Of a DNA stretch of 64,000 nucleotides, positions 14,748 through 22,600 are shown one piece after another (position 1 is the stretch's first letter; the number at the start of each line of letters is the position of its first letter). Origin of the DNA: Streptomyces hyaluromycini (GTDB lineage Bacteria; Actinomycetota; Actinomycetes; Streptomycetales; Streptomycetaceae); the NCBI RefSeq assembly GCF_002217755.1, contig NZ_BCFL01000023.1, positions 220,635 through 284,634 on the forward strand, given 5' to 3'. The position numbers and the translations under genes are program-made. The notes beneath the pieces were generated by a model. It was not told where the DNA came from. It saw only the letters and a list, made by a program, of their open reading frames with translations, and searched no databases.

Positions 14748-16880
14748 TCACCGGGCGGGCGCCGTGACCGGGGCCGGAGCCGGCGCGTGGCCGGCCTGGC
14801 GGGTGGTGAAGGTGCCCCGGCCCCGGGTGCGGCCGCGCAGCCGTGTCGCGTAGCCGAACAGCTCGGCCAGCGGCACGGTGGCGGTGAGCACCGCCTCGCC
14901 GCCCCGGGCCGCGGAACCGGTGACCCGGCCGCGCCGGGCGGCCAGGTCGCCGAGCACGCCGCCCACCGCGTCCTCGGGCACGGTGACCGTGACCTCGGCG
15001 ACCGGCTCCAGGAGCGTCATCGCGCAGGCTCGCAGGGCCTCCCGGAGGCCGAGCCGGCCCGCCGTGCGGAACGCCGTGTCGGAGGAGTCCTTCACGTGCG
15101 TCGAGCCGTCGGTCAGGGTGACCCGCAGCCCCGTGACCGGATGCCCGCCGAGGGGACCCTCGGCGAGGGCGTCCCGGCAGCCGGCCTCGACCGCACGCAC
15201 GTACTCCTGCGGCACCCGGCCGCCGACGACCGCGGACCGGAACTCGAAGCCGCCCTCCCGACCGCCTTCGCGCCCGCCCTCGCGCCCGCCCTCGCGCCCG
15301 CCTTCCTGCCCGCCCTCGTGCCCGAGGGGTTCGACGTCCAGGACGACGTGCGCGAACTGCCCCGCCCCGCCGGTCTGGTGGACGTGCCGGTAGACGAAGC
15401 CGGTCACCCCGCGGGCCACGGTCTCCCTGAGGGCGACCCGCGGCCGGCCCACCGTGACCTCGGGCCCGCCGTCCCGGCGGATCTTCTCCACCGCGACCTC
15501 CAGGTGCAGTTCGCCCATTCCGGACAGCACGGTCTGCCCGGTCTCGGGGTCGGTGCGCACCACCAGCGAGGGGTCCTCCTCGGCCAGCCTGGCCAGCGCC
15601 TGCGCCAGCCGGTCGGTGTCGGTACCGCGGCGGGCCTCGACCGCGACCGAGACCACCGGTTCCGCGGCGACCGGCGGCTCCAGGAGCAGCGGGGCGTCCG
15701 GAGCGCACAGCGTGGCGCCGGGGCGGGCCGACTTCAGCCCGGCGACGGCGACGATGTCACCGGCCACCGCCCGGTCGAGGGGCTGGTGCCGGTCGGCCAT
15801 GACACGGAGGATGCGCGCCACGCGTTCGGTACGGCGCGTCGCCGGGTCCCACACGGTGGCTCCTTTCTCGATCGTGCCCGAGTAGACCCGGACGTGGGTG
15901 AGGCGCCCGGTGGCGGTCGCGGTCACCTTGAACGCCAGTGCCGCGAACGGCCCCTCCGGGTCGGCGGCCCGCCGCTGCTCGGTGCCCTGATGCGTACCGC
16001 GCACGGCGGGGACGTCGAGCGGCGAGGGCAGATACGCCACGGCCGCGTCGAGGAGCGGTTCGACGCCCCGGTTGCGGTAGGCGGAGCCGCACAGGACGAC
16101 CACGCCCTCGCCGGTCAGGGTGAGGTCGCGCAGGGCGCCGGCCAGGGTGGCGTCGGACAGCCGGCCGGGCGGCGCGCAGAACTCCTCCAGCGCGGCCGGG
16201 TGCAGCGCGGCCACCGCCTCCTCCAGCGTGCGCCGACGCCGCTCGGCCGCCTCCCTCAGCTCCTGCGGAACGGGCCCCTCCAGCGCCGTACCGCCGTCGT
16301 CCGCCCAGACCAGCGCCCGCATGCGCACGAGGTCGACGACGCCGGTGAAGCCGTCCTCCGTGCCGATGGGCAGTTGCACGACGAGCGGGGCCGGGTGCAG
16401 GCGGCTGCGGATCGACTCGACGGCTCTGTCGAGGTCGGCGCCCGCGCGGTCCAGCTTGTTGACGAAGGCGATCCTGGGGACGCCGTGCCGGTCGGCCTGC
16501 CGCCACACCGACTCGCTCTGCGGCTCGACGCCGGCGACCGCGTCGAAGACGGCGATCGCGCCGTCGAGGACGCGCAGGGAGCGTTCGACCTCGTCGGCGA
16601 AGTCGACGTGGCCGGGTGTGTCGATGAGGTTGACGCGGTGGCCGTTCCAGGCGCAGCTGACGGCCGCGGCGAAGATGGTGATGCCGCGGTCGCGTTCCTG
16701 GGGGTCGAAATCGGTGACGGTGGTGCCGTCGTGGACCTCGCCGCGTTTGTGGATCGTGCCGGTGGCGAAGAGGATGCGTTCGGTGACGGTGGTCTTTCCG
16801 GCGTCGACGTGGGCGAGGATGCCCAGGTTGCGAACGGCGGCGAGAGGGTTGACGGAGTTCGGGTGGAGTTCGGCGCGCAT
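14748..16880 (-). CDS. Elongation factor G paralogue (EF-G-like translational GTPase)
   Basis: 710 residues, EF-G length. G1 A-H-V-D-A-G-K-T-T, switch I R-G-I-T-I, G3 D-T-P-G-H-V-D-F, G4 N-K-L-D and G5 G-S-A-Y are intact. Domains II-V follow, including the domain IV tip H-V-K-D-S-S-D-T-A-F. It therefore looks like a working ribosomal GTPase, but it stands alone away from any str operon (rpsL, rpsG, tuf), so it is probably the secondary EF-G. At about residues 517-540 a run of E-G-G-R-type repeats replaces a short normal loop in domain IV. ATG 16880 is the start just before M-R-A-E-L. The closely related tetracycline-protection proteins were considered; the D-S-S-x-x-A-F loop favours EF-G. Confidence 0.85.
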   Translation of the reverse strand: MRAELHPNSVNPLAAVRNLGILAHVDAGKTTVTERILFATGTIHKRGEVHDGTTVTDFDPQERDRGITIFAAAVSCAWNGHRVNLIDTPGHVDFADEVERSLRVLDGAIAVFDAVAGVEPQSESVWRQADRHGVPRIAFVNKLDRAGADLDRAVESIRSRLHPAPLVVQLPIGTEDGFTGVVDLVRMRALVWADDGGTALEGPVPQELREAAERRRRTLEEAVAALHPAALEEFCAPPGRLSDATLAGALRDLTLTGEGVVVLCGSAYRNRGVEPLLDAAVAYLPSPLDVPAVRGTHQGTEQRRAADPEGPFAALAFKVTATATGRLTHVRVYSGTIEKGATVWDPATRRTERVARILRVMADRHQPLDRAVAGDIVAVAGLKSARPGATLCAPDAPLLLEPPVAAEPVVSVAVEARRGTDTDRLAQALARLAEEDPSLVVRTDPETGQTVLSGMGELHLEVAVEKIRRDGGPEVTVGRPRVALRETVARGVTGFVYRHVHQTGGAGQFAHVVLDVEPLGHEGGQEGGREGGREGGREGGREGGFEFRSAVVGGRVPQEYVRAVEAGCRDALAEGPLGGHPVTGLRVTLTDGSTHVKDSSDTAFRTAGRLGLREALRACAMTLLEPVAEVTVTVPEDAVGGVLGDLAARRGRVTGSAARGGEAVLTATVPLAELFGYATRLRGRTRGRGTFTTRQAGHAPAPAPVTAPAR

Positions 16881-17890
16881 GGCCCGATGCCTTTCGAATG
16901 ACGGTTTCCCGGAACGGCTCCGGGAAGGGGCGGCGCAATTTCCCGTGCGGCGAAGTTCACCGGCCACGACTGACGGCACGTCAATGCTTGGGCATATGCC
17001 GGTAGTTGATTGATCCGGTCGCGCGTCACGGAGTCCGGTGCCGGCCGCGCGGCGGGCACCGGAGGGACGGGGACACGAGGATCACCTCGTAGCGGGAACG
17101 GGGAGGGACGACGGCGGTGCGATCCCGCATGGTCCTCTCCCCTCATTCGTCCGAACTCGTCACGGCAAAGCACCTGGACCGCGTTCCGCGGCTACGGTGC
17201 GTGATACCGGCCGAGTGTAAGCAGGCGATGCGGGGCGCGGCATTCGGTTTTCGGCTGGCCGCTTCGATCCGGCACTTCGGGCACTCCCGGCACTCCCGGC
17301 ACTTCGCCGGACGCCTCGGCCGGGCACGGCGGCCCGGGGGCCGGGCGGGGATACCGGTTCGTTCCCTTTTCTCCACTGCTCGGGGAATGAGGCGGCTCGT
17401 TGTCCCGACATTTTCCGGACATTCATCTGGCCGGCATCGATAACGCCACGCACCGGGAAGGCGCTTTCCGGATCGACGGACGGGAGTGGAGGTGTTCACC
17501 GGAAGAGACCGCCGCAACTCCAGCGATTGGCCGAAAAACATGCTTTACGGCTCCCACGGGGACATCGGGGCGCCGATCCACCGCATCGGCGCCGCCGAGC
17601 CCGGAAAGGACGTCCGGAACGCCCCGGATCCACATCATCCCGGGTGGCACGGGGAGTGGACCTTCCGGCACCGGCACAGCGGGAGTTGGTGTGGAACGTG
17701 TGTGGACATTCGGTGAAGCACTGCTCTTGGCTGAGAAATTGGGACGCCACCTCGGGTTCCGGCGGGGCGCGCAATGACCGGGAAGCGGTCAGTCCCGGTG
17801 GCCGGTGGACGCTCTACCACTGAACGAGCAGGCCTAATCTGATGCGCGAGCAGGCTGAATGGGCCCGGAAAACGGACGGATTGGAATCGA
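16881..17890. other. Long intergenic region, no supported gene
   Basis: About 1 kb between the EF-G paralogue and the MFS gene. Base composition is less GC-biased than in the neighbouring genes, and short open frames on both strands have no signal, motif or convincing start. It contains CACTCCCGG-type short repeats near 17281-17303 and a fragment resembling a tRNA D-arm at 17811-17825. It presumably carries the promoters of the two flanking genes. Confidence 0.5.
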
Positions 17891-19126
17891 TTGGACACGG
17901 AAAAGACGCGGAGAGCGCCATTCGCCGCGCTGCGCCCCGGTGCCACGATGCCGGTCGCCGCGCAGGTGCTCATCGCGGGAACGCTCTTCTCCCGTCTCGG
18001 TGACACGCTCGCCTCCCTGGGCCTGGTGCTGCACGCGGCGGACCGGGACATCCGCTTCGGGGTGACCGAGGTGATGATCGCCGAGCTCATCCCCACGGTG
18101 CTCGCGGCGCCGCTGATCGGTACCGTGGTGGACCGGTTCAGTGCACGCGCGGTCTGCCTGTGGGCGCTGCTGCTCCAGGCACTGTCCCTGGGCGCGGCCA
18201 CCGCGGTCGGCGGGTTCCATGCGCGGGTGGCCCTGATCGCGCTGTCCGCGCTGGCCGGAGTCGCCTCGGTGGCCGCCGGGTTCAAGATGCTGCCCGCCGT
18301 GGCCGGCGAGGAGCACACGGGCCGGGCGAACAGCCTGCTGACGGCCGGCCTGTCCGTCGCGGGGCTGATCGGCCCTCCCCTGGCCGGCTTCCTGAACTCC
18401 CTGTGGGGCACCCGAGTGCTGCTCGCGGTGGACGGCGCCTCGTTCCTGGTGCTCGCGGGCTGCACCATGCTGGCGGTGCCGAACACCGTGGACGTGGCGA
18501 TCGGCCGCCGCCCCGCCACCAAACTCGCGGACGGCTACCGGGCGCTGCGCGACGCGCCGGTGGTGGGCACGCTGATGCCGGCGCTGGCGGCCTCGATACT
18601 GGCCATCAGCATCGAGAACGTCGCCGGCGTCTACTACCTGCGGGACGTCGTCAACGGCAACGACACCGTGTTCGGCCTCATCCTGGCGACCTGGGCCCTC
18701 GGGTCCGTCCCGGGCGCGTTGCTCGCGGGCCGCCCGGGCTGGTCGGACCGGCACGGCCAGCTGATCGTCACCGGCATCCTGGGCATGGGCGTGAGCCTGC
18801 TCCTCACCGGTCTGATCCCGGTGGCCGCGGTGATCTTCCCGCTGTTCCTGATCGCGGGCTTCGGCAACGGCGCCTGCAACGTCGGCCTGCGCAACGCGGT
18901 GCACGCCCGCGTGCCGGCCGAGGTGCACGGGAGTGCCTGGGCCTGCTTCCAGGCGCTCTCCCGCAGCTGCATCGGCGCCGGGTTCCTGCTGGGCACCCCC
19001 AACAGCGCGGTCTCCAGCCAGGGACAGGTGATCATCTCCGGCGTCATCCCGCTGGTGGCCATGGCATGGGCGGGCGTGGCCACCGTCCGCCGCCGCGAGT
19101 CCACCGTGACCGAGCCCTCCGCCTGA
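17891..19126 (+). CDS. MFS transporter (major facilitator superfamily)
   Basis: 411 residues from TTG 17891. The usual N-terminal P-F-A-A-L-R before helix 1 argues for this start, although no clear ribosome site precedes it; ATG 17948 is an alternative. Twelve hydrophobic helices are visible. The loop 2-3 motif A is represented by G-T-V-V-D-R-F-S-A-R, and loop 8-9 by A-G-R-P-G-W-S-D-R. It is probably a proton-driven exporter in the cytoplasmic membrane. The substrate is unknown and no regulator is adjacent. Confidence 0.75.
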   Translation: MDTEKTRRAPFAALRPGATMPVAAQVLIAGTLFSRLGDTLASLGLVLHAADRDIRFGVTEVMIAELIPTVLAAPLIGTVVDRFSARAVCLWALLLQALSLGAATAVGGFHARVALIALSALAGVASVAAGFKMLPAVAGEEHTGRANSLLTAGLSVAGLIGPPLAGFLNSLWGTRVLLAVDGASFLVLAGCTMLAVPNTVDVAIGRRPATKLADGYRALRDAPVVGTLMPALAASILAISIENVAGVYYLRDVVNGNDTVFGLILATWALGSVPGALLAGRPGWSDRHGQLIVTGILGMGVSLLLTGLIPVAAVIFPLFLIAGFGNGACNVGLRNAVHARVPAEVHGSAWACFQALSRSCIGAGFLLGTPNSAVSSQGQVIISGVIPLVAMAWAGVATVRRRESTVTEPSA

Positions 19127-19214
19127 GCGACCGACCGGCTGGTCGGAAAGTAGCGGGTCCCCCTGGCACGTCGTCACACCCGGGTTCCCGCGAGATGGCC
19201 GACGAGTTCCGCGT

Positions 19215-19923
19215 TCACCCCTCGTGGCGCCGGACGGTGATGTCCACGCTGCCGTCGGGCACGTTGCAGTAGGCGGCGTTGTGGGTCAGGTTGGCGACCA
19301 GTCGCTCCAGGAGCGCGGTGTCGCCGGCGACCGTCGCCGGTTCGGTGCGGTCCGAGCCTTTCGAGGAGCCCGTCGACGCTGTCGGCGAGTTCGCTGACCT
19401 CGTCGCGGGGGCCCTCGACGGCGAGGCGCTCGTGCGCGTTGCCGGCGGAGATCCGGCAGATGCCGGCGGTGAGGGTGCGCACGGGCTGGAGGACCCGGCG
19501 GGCCAGCAGCCAGCTGAGCACGACGGAGATAGCCGCCATGATGGTGAGGGCGATGCCGGACTGCACGAGGAGTTGGTGCATCCGGGCGTCGTGCATCTTG
19601 GCGGTCTGCTTGCTCAGCTGGTCGTTGAGCCAGTCGGTGACGTCCGGCGGGGCCCCGGAGCCGGGGTCGGAGCCGGGCCGGATGATCGTTTGCGGTTGTG
19701 CACCGCCCTGCGGCGCCACGTGGAAGGCGGTGACGACGTTGTGGGTGGGGCGGTTGACGAGCAGGTAGGTGATGCCGAGCAGAACGGCTCCGGAGGCGAT
19801 GAACAGCAGGCCGAAGAGCATGGCGAAGCGGACCCGGGCCCGGCGGGGCGTGAGGCCGCGGATCAGGGCGCGCCCCCGGACGACGGCGGCCGAGCGGCGC
19901 AGCCGGGCACGGGCACGGGTCAC
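19215..19923 (-). pseudogene. Sensor histidine kinase, internally deleted and frameshifted
   Basis: From GTG 19923 the frame encodes TM1, an extracytoplasmic loop, TM2 and a HAMP domain ending S-V-D-G-L-L-E-R-L. Normal kinase sequence stops there. About 35 bp later another frame resumes with R-T-E-P-A-T-V-A-G-D-T-A-L-L-E-R-L-V-A-N-L-T-H-N-A, the start of the HATPase N-box, and ends at a TGA at 19215-19217. The whole DHp domain with the phospho-accepting histidine and the rest of the ATPase domain are gone. The original frame also runs on to 19174 as nonsense. The gene cannot make a functional kinase. It follows the response regulator by 16 bp, which was its partner. Confidence 0.8.
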
Positions 19924-19939
19924 GAGGGTGGTCGCCGTG

Positions 19940-20590
19940 TCAGATCCGGTAGCCCTCTCCTGGCACGGTCTGGATCACGGAGCGGTCGACGAGTTTGGTC
20001 CGCAGCCGGTTGACCGTGGCCTTGACGGTGGTGGTGCCGGGGTCGGCGACCTCGTCCCAGACCTTGGCCAGGAGTTCGTCGGTGGCCACGGTGCGTCCGC
20101 GGGCCCCGAGCAGGTACTCCAGGACCCCGAACTCCTTTGCGGTGAGGGGGAGCTGGGTGCCGGCGTGGCTTGCGGTGCGGCGGGCGGGGTCGAGGCGCAG
20201 GGGGCCGCAGACGAGCTCGGGCTGCCGCACCGGGTGGGCGCGGCGGCCGAGGGCGCGGGTGCGGGCGAGGAGTCCGGCCCAGGCGAAGGGCTTGGCGAGG
20301 TCGTCGGCGCCGAGGGCCAGTCCCTCGACACGGTCGGCGAGGGCGCCGGAGGCGGTGAGCATCAGGACGCGGGACGGGCAGCCCTGCTCGACGAGGGCAC
20401 GGCAGATGTCGTCGCCGTGCACGAGCGGCAGGCCGCGGTCCAGGACGACGACGTCGTACGCGCCGCTGGCGGCCCGGGTGAGTCCCTGCTCGCCGTCGTG
20501 CGCGAGTTCGACGTCCATGGCGTGCCGGCGCAGCCCCCTGGCGAGGCTCTCCGCGAGATCCCGGTGGTCCTCCACGATCAGTACGCGCAT
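19940..20590 (-). CDS. OmpR-family response regulator (orphaned by kinase decay)
   Basis: 216 residues. The receiver domain has the acidic pair V-E-D, the phospho-acceptor in V-V-V-L-D-R-G-L-P, the T in L-M-L-T-A and the K in A-K-P-F. The usual D-D-Y-L-x-K-P-F reads D-D-L-A-K-P-F, apparently missing one residue. The C-terminal winged helix is complete and ends with Q-T-V-P-G-E-G-Y-R-I. It should bind DNA. The adjacent kinase gene is dead, so phosphorylation must come from elsewhere or be absent. It is divergent from the GH18 chitinase, whose promoter is the nearest obvious target. Confidence 0.85.
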   Translation of the reverse strand: MRVLIVEDHRDLAESLARGLRRHAMDVELAHDGEQGLTRAASGAYDVVVLDRGLPLVHGDDICRALVEQGCPSRVLMLTASGALADRVEGLALGADDLAKPFAWAGLLARTRALGRRAHPVRQPELVCGPLRLDPARRTASHAGTQLPLTAKEFGVLEYLLGARGRTVATDELLAKVWDEVADPGTTTVKATVNRLRTKLVDRSVIQTVPGEGYRI

Positions 20591-20696
20591 GTCCCCACCT
20601 TGGCAGCCGGAGGATCACACGGCGGTAACAGGACCCGTGGGTGGCCGGTAGCGACCGTCCATTCACGCGGAGTTGGCCATTCCGCCCCACGTAAAC

Positions 20697-20713
20697 ACTT
20701 GGTCTAGTCCTCT
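20697..20713. promoter_or_regulatory. DasR-like (dre) operator candidate in the chitinase promoter
   Basis: ACTTGGTCTAGTCCTCT resembles the DasR-responsive element ACTGGTCTAGACCACT that controls chitin and N-acetylglucosamine genes in Streptomyces. It lies about 100 bp upstream of the GH18 chitinase start and overlaps a possible -35 hexamer TTGACG at 20713-20718. Confidence 0.6.
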
Positions 20714-20735
20714 TGACGGAGAGTCTGACCGGTTG

Positions 20736-20751
20736 TTTGGTATATACCAAA
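20736..20751. promoter_or_regulatory. Perfect 16-bp palindrome in the chitinase promoter
   Basis: TTTGGTATATACCAAA is a perfect palindrome 64 bp upstream of the chitinase ATG. It lies about where the -10 box or transcription start would be if TTGACG at 20713 is the -35. It resembles a GntR- or LacI-class operator. Confidence 0.55.
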
Positions 20752-20815
20752 GCCCTCACGGCTCCCTCTCTCCCCTCTCCACCTCCCACGGGCCCCCCGA
20801 AAGGGGTTTTCTGTC

Positions 20816-22513
20816 ATGCGCCTGGCAAGATTCGCGGCCTCCGCCGGTGCCCTCGCACTCGCGGCCACCGGCGTCACCGTCGCCCTGGCCCCCGCCGGCA
20901 GCGCCGCGGGGAGCAGCGTCTACTCCGTCGCTCCCTACGTCGACATGTCGAACGGTCAGGAAGGACTGCTCGACACGGCCATCACCGGACACGGGCTCAA
21001 GGCCTACACGGCGGCCTTCGTACTCGGCGAAGGCTGCACCCAGATCTGGGGCGACACGCTCCCCATAGGCAACGACTCCTACACCGACCCCGAGATCGCC
21101 AGGGCGAAGTCCGAGGGCGCCTCCGTCATCATCTCCTCCGGCGGGGCGAGCGGTGAGCCGCTCGCCTGGACCTGCTCCACCCAGAGCAGCATCGACGCCG
21201 GATACCAGGCCATCATCAACGACTACGGCGTCACCCAGCTCGACTTCGACGTCGAGGGCGCCGCCATCGCGGACACCGCCGCCGCGGCCCGTCAGATGCA
21301 GGCGATGAAGGATCTCAAGGCGTCCAACCCGAACCTGAAGTTCTCCATGACCCTGCCGGTGCTGACCAGCGGGCTGACCGGCGACGGCGTCAACATCATC
21401 AAGGCCGCCAAGACCGCGGGCATCAAGATCGACGTGGTCAACATCATGGCCATGGACTACTACGCGGGCACCGGCACCGAGATGGGCCAGGCGGCGGTCT
21501 CCGCGGCCAAGGCCACGCTCGCGCAGATGCAGTCCGTCGACTCTTCCTACACCTACGCCAACCTCGGCATCACCCCGATGATCGGCAAGAACGACGACGG
21601 GTCCACCTTCACGCTCGCGGACGCCCAGACGGTGGAGAGCTTCGCCGCGCAGAACAGCATCGGGCGGCTGTCGTTCTGGTCGGCCAACCGGGACCAGCCG
21701 TGCAGCGGAAGCGCCAACTCGCTGTCCACGTGCAGTGAGATCAGCCAGAACCAGCTCGCGTTCACCGACGCGTTCGTGCCCTACGAGGGCAGCACGGGCG
21801 GCGGCGGAGGCACCACCACCGACTTCTCCCTGTCGCTGTCGCCGGGTTCCGCCTCGGTCGCCCAGGGCGGTTCGGCGACCGCGACCGTCGCCACGGCCGT
21901 CACCTCCGGCAGCGCCGAGTCCGTCAGCCTCGCCGCCTCCGGCGCACCCTCGGGTGTCAGCGTCTCCTTCAGCCCCACATCCGTGACGTCCGGCGGCAGT
22001 TCGACGCTGACGGCGACGGTCGGCTCGTCCGTGGCCGCGGGCACCTACCCGATCACCGTCACCGGTACCGCCGCCAGCGGCAGCCACAGCGCGACCTACT
22101 CGCTCACGGTCACGTCTTCCGGCAGCGGCGGGGGCTCGCTGACCAACGCGGGCTTCGAGACCGGCAGTCTGAGCCCGTGGACCTGCACGGGCGGCAGCTC
22201 GGTGGTCTCCAGCCCGGTCCACAGCGGCAGCCACAGCCTGCAGGTCACGCCGAGTTCCAGCAGCACCGGCGAATGCGACCAGACCGTCACCCTGTCCGCC
22301 AACCACAGCTACACGCTCACCGCCTGGGTGCAGGGCCCGTACGCCTACCTCGGGGTCAGCGGCGGCGCCACCGCGAGCACCTGGTCCAACAGCAGCAGCT
22401 GGAACCAGCTCACGGTCACCTTCACCACCGGCAGCAGCGGAACGGTCACCGTCTACGCCCATGGCTGGTACGGCCAGTCCAACGTCAACGCGGACGACTT
22501 CACCCTGAGCTGA
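20816..22513 (+). CDS. Secreted GH18 chitinase with C-terminal Ig-like and carbohydrate-binding domains
   Basis: 565 residues. A Sec signal (about 1-31) precedes a GH18 barrel with the catalytic D-x-D-x-E as L-D-F-D-V-E at residues 142-147. A short Gly linker leads to an Ig-like domain (about 335-435), then a G-S-G-G-G linker and a C-terminal CBM-like beta-sandwich beginning L-T-N-A-G-F-E-T-G. The barrel is of the compact bacterial type without the alpha/beta insertion. It should hydrolyse beta-1,4-linked N-acetylglucosamine polymers outside the cell. GAAAGGGG precedes the ATG. The promoter carries two operator-like elements, and the gene is divergent from the response regulator. Confidence 0.9.
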   Translation: MRLARFAASAGALALAATGVTVALAPAGSAAGSSVYSVAPYVDMSNGQEGLLDTAITGHGLKAYTAAFVLGEGCTQIWGDTLPIGNDSYTDPEIARAKSEGASVIISSGGASGEPLAWTCSTQSSIDAGYQAIINDYGVTQLDFDVEGAAIADTAAAARQMQAMKDLKASNPNLKFSMTLPVLTSGLTGDGVNIIKAAKTAGIKIDVVNIMAMDYYAGTGTEMGQAAVSAAKATLAQMQSVDSSYTYANLGITPMIGKNDDGSTFTLADAQTVESFAAQNSIGRLSFWSANRDQPCSGSANSLSTCSEISQNQLAFTDAFVPYEGSTGGGGGTTTDFSLSLSPGSASVAQGGSATATVATAVTSGSAESVSLAASGAPSGVSVSFSPTSVTSGGSSTLTATVGSSVAAGTYPITVTGTAASGSHSATYSLTVTSSGSGGGSLTNAGFETGSLSPWTCTGGSSVVSSPVHSGSHSLQVTPSSSSTGECDQTVTLSANHSYTLTAWVQGPYAYLGVSGGATASTWSNSSSWNQLTVTFTTGSSGTVTVYAHGWYGQSNVNADDFTLS

Positions 22514-22531
22514 GCGCGGGCGCGAGTCGAT

Positions 22532-22577
22532 GAGGGGGCCGGTTCCCCGGGCACCCGCCCGGGGAACCGGCCCCCTC
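22532..22577. terminator. Bidirectional hairpin terminator between chitinase and GH92 genes
   Basis: A perfect 21-bp stem (22532-22552 with 22557-22577) and a 4-nt loop ACCC sit between two convergent genes, 18 bp after the chitinase stop and 23 bp before the GH92 stop. Confidence 0.85.
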
Positions 22578-22600
22578 CCTCATACGTGCTGCCGTACGCC

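Noticed and set aside
14748..16880. A tetracycline-resistance (ribosomal protection) protein.
   Set aside because: The domain IV loop D-S-S-x-x-A-F and overall pattern fit EF-G better than TetM/OtrA-type proteins.
17486..17716. A 76-codon plus-strand frame in the long intergenic region.
   Set aside because: No ribosome site, no conserved motif and equally long frames on the other strand; not supportable as a gene.
17806..17830. A tRNA-like stretch: on the minus strand GTTCAGTGGTAGAGC resembles a tRNA D-arm.
   Set aside because: No anticodon stem-loop or T-arm can be folded around it; at best a pseudo-tRNA fragment or chance similarity.
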